This document shows positions 7,324 to 7,631 of a DNA stretch of 7,631 nucleotides, one piece after another. Numbering within the stretch: the stretch's first letter is position 1; each line of letters begins with the position of its first letter. The DNA is from Candidatus Acidiferrales bacterium (GTDB taxonomy: Bacteria; Acidobacteriota; Terriglobia; Acidiferrales; UBA7541): assembly GCA_955651735.1 (NCBI GenBank), contig CATPAM010000573.1:1-7631 (forward strand). Reading direction: 5' to 3'. A program made the position numbers and the translations under genes. The notes under the pieces were generated by a model that saw nothing but the letters and a program-made list of their open reading frames with translations, searched no databases and had not been told where the DNA came from.

Positions 7324-7366
7324 CACTACCGCAAGCGGCATGCTCTGCTGCGGCGTGTTGTTTCGT

Positions 7367-7386
7367 TGGCACCATCGGAAGTGCCA
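7367..7386. repeat. Inverted repeat TGGCAC-N8-GTGCCA in the divergent intergenic region
   Basis: Perfect 6-bp arms (7367-7372 and 7381-7386) flank an 8-bp spacer, midway between the permease start and the divergent ORF at 7432. This fits a site for a dimeric regulator. No regulator gene is present in the window, so the binder is unknown. Confidence 0.4.
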
Positions 7387-7412
7387 CCCTATCGCAAACC
7401 AGCGGGCTGCTG

Positions 7413-7430
7413 GTGTACAACCATATACAC
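7413..7430. repeat. Inverted repeat GTGTA-N8-TACAC just before the divergent ORF
   Basis: Perfect 5-bp arms (7413-7417 and 7426-7430) with an 8-bp spacer end one base before the ATG at 7432. The spacer length equals that of the repeat at 7367-7386, and the two centres are 45 bp apart. On the minus strand a perfect TTGACA hexamer (7433-7438) abuts it, but no -10 box follows at the right distance. Confidence 0.35.
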
Positions 7431-7431
7431 T

Positions 7432-7631
7432 ATGTCAATCCGCATCGTGCCGGACGAAAACCAGCCTTCCGCCTCCATTGAAATCCCCCTGGACAAGCCT
7501 CTGCCCGATTATGACCTTGAACAACCGGACCAGCCCACGCCCCGGGACGTGGACGCTATTTTGGTCTCGCAGGGCTTTCGCGATCTCGTCGACGACACGC
7601 GCGGCATTTTGATGGAGCTACTGTCCCAACA
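7432..7631 (+). CDS. Unrecognised acidic ORF, 3'-truncated by window edge
   Basis: An ATG at 7432 opens a frame with no stop through the end of the window: 66 complete codons plus two bases. The predicted N-terminus begins MSIRIVPDENQP and is rich in Asp, Glu and Pro (IEIPLDKPLPDYDLEQPDQP, residues 16-35). It then becomes more helical, with VDAILVSQGFRDLVDDTRGI (40-59) and MELLSQ at the end. No signal peptide or membrane helix is seen, so it is probably cytosolic. I do not recognise the family. The case for a real gene is the protein-like composition, the divergent position facing a coherent minus-strand operon, and the fact that the overlapping ORF at 7340-7612 has an implausible Cys/Trp/Arg/Ser-rich translation. 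No Shine-Dalgarno is visible in the 25 bases before the ATG, so either translation is leaderless or weak, or the true start lies further in (for example GTG at 7447). Confidence 0.6.
   Translation, partial: MSIRIVPDENQPSASIEIPLDKPLPDYDLEQPDQPTPRDVDAILVSQGFRDLVDDTRGILMELLSQ

Noticed and set aside
7367..7386. TGGCAC as the -24 box of a sigma54 promoter
   Set aside because: TGGCAC occurs on both strands here, but neither copy has the required TTGC-like -12 element five bases later.
7413..7438. Perfect TTGACA on the minus strand (7433-7438) as a permease promoter
   Set aside because: No -10-like hexamer lies 16-18 bp downstream; the spaced positions read CACCAG or similar. Only a 13-bp-spaced TGTACA is present.
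7340..7612. 90-residue plus-strand ORF at the right end
   Set aside because: It is rich in Cys, Trp, Arg and Ser and out of frame with the more protein-like ORF from 7432.

Overview
The window looks like a chromosomal stretch of a moderately GC-rich Gram-negative bacterium. The best guess is an acidobacterium. That rests on gene style: a Hanks-type Ser/Thr kinase fused through one membrane helix to a TolB-like segment and a long TPR tail is a very common acidobacterial architecture. No rRNA or other marker is present, so the phylum is an inference. I see no tRNA, rRNA, CRISPR array, insertion sequence or phage gene, and the genes share a similar base composition.

Layout: at the left edge, on the plus strand, is the 3' part of thiE (thiamine-phosphate synthase). 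It converges with, and overlaps by 44 bp, a run of five minus-strand genes. Read in their own direction (right to left) these are: an AI-2E/PerM-family permease (6209-7279); a secreted S1/P1-type zinc nuclease whose start lies 9 bp after the permease stop (5237-6199); a PAS-PAS-GGDEF diguanylate cyclase (3756-5099); a membrane Ser/Thr kinase with TPR ectodomain (1009-3594); and a small predicted lipoprotein 22 bp further on (579-986). At the right edge, on the plus strand, an unrecognised acidic ORF starts at 7432 and runs out of the window.

Probable transcription units are permease-nuclease, the cyclase alone or weakly linked, and kinase-lipoprotein. The last has a good sigma70-like promoter of its own at 3676-3704. 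No gap between genes exceeds about 160 bp. The 152-bp divergent region 7280-7431 holds two inverted repeats with the same 8-bp spacer and is the most likely regulatory region here.

Together the genes suggest environmental sensing (c-di-GMP and Ser/Thr phosphorylation) beside envelope transport and extracytoplasmic nucleic-acid degradation. No direct functional link between the units can be proved from sequence. I did not find a convincing new defence or mobile system. The more unusual points are the kinase-lipoprotein pair, the permease-nuclease pair, the unknown divergent gene and its repeat-bearing upstream region.
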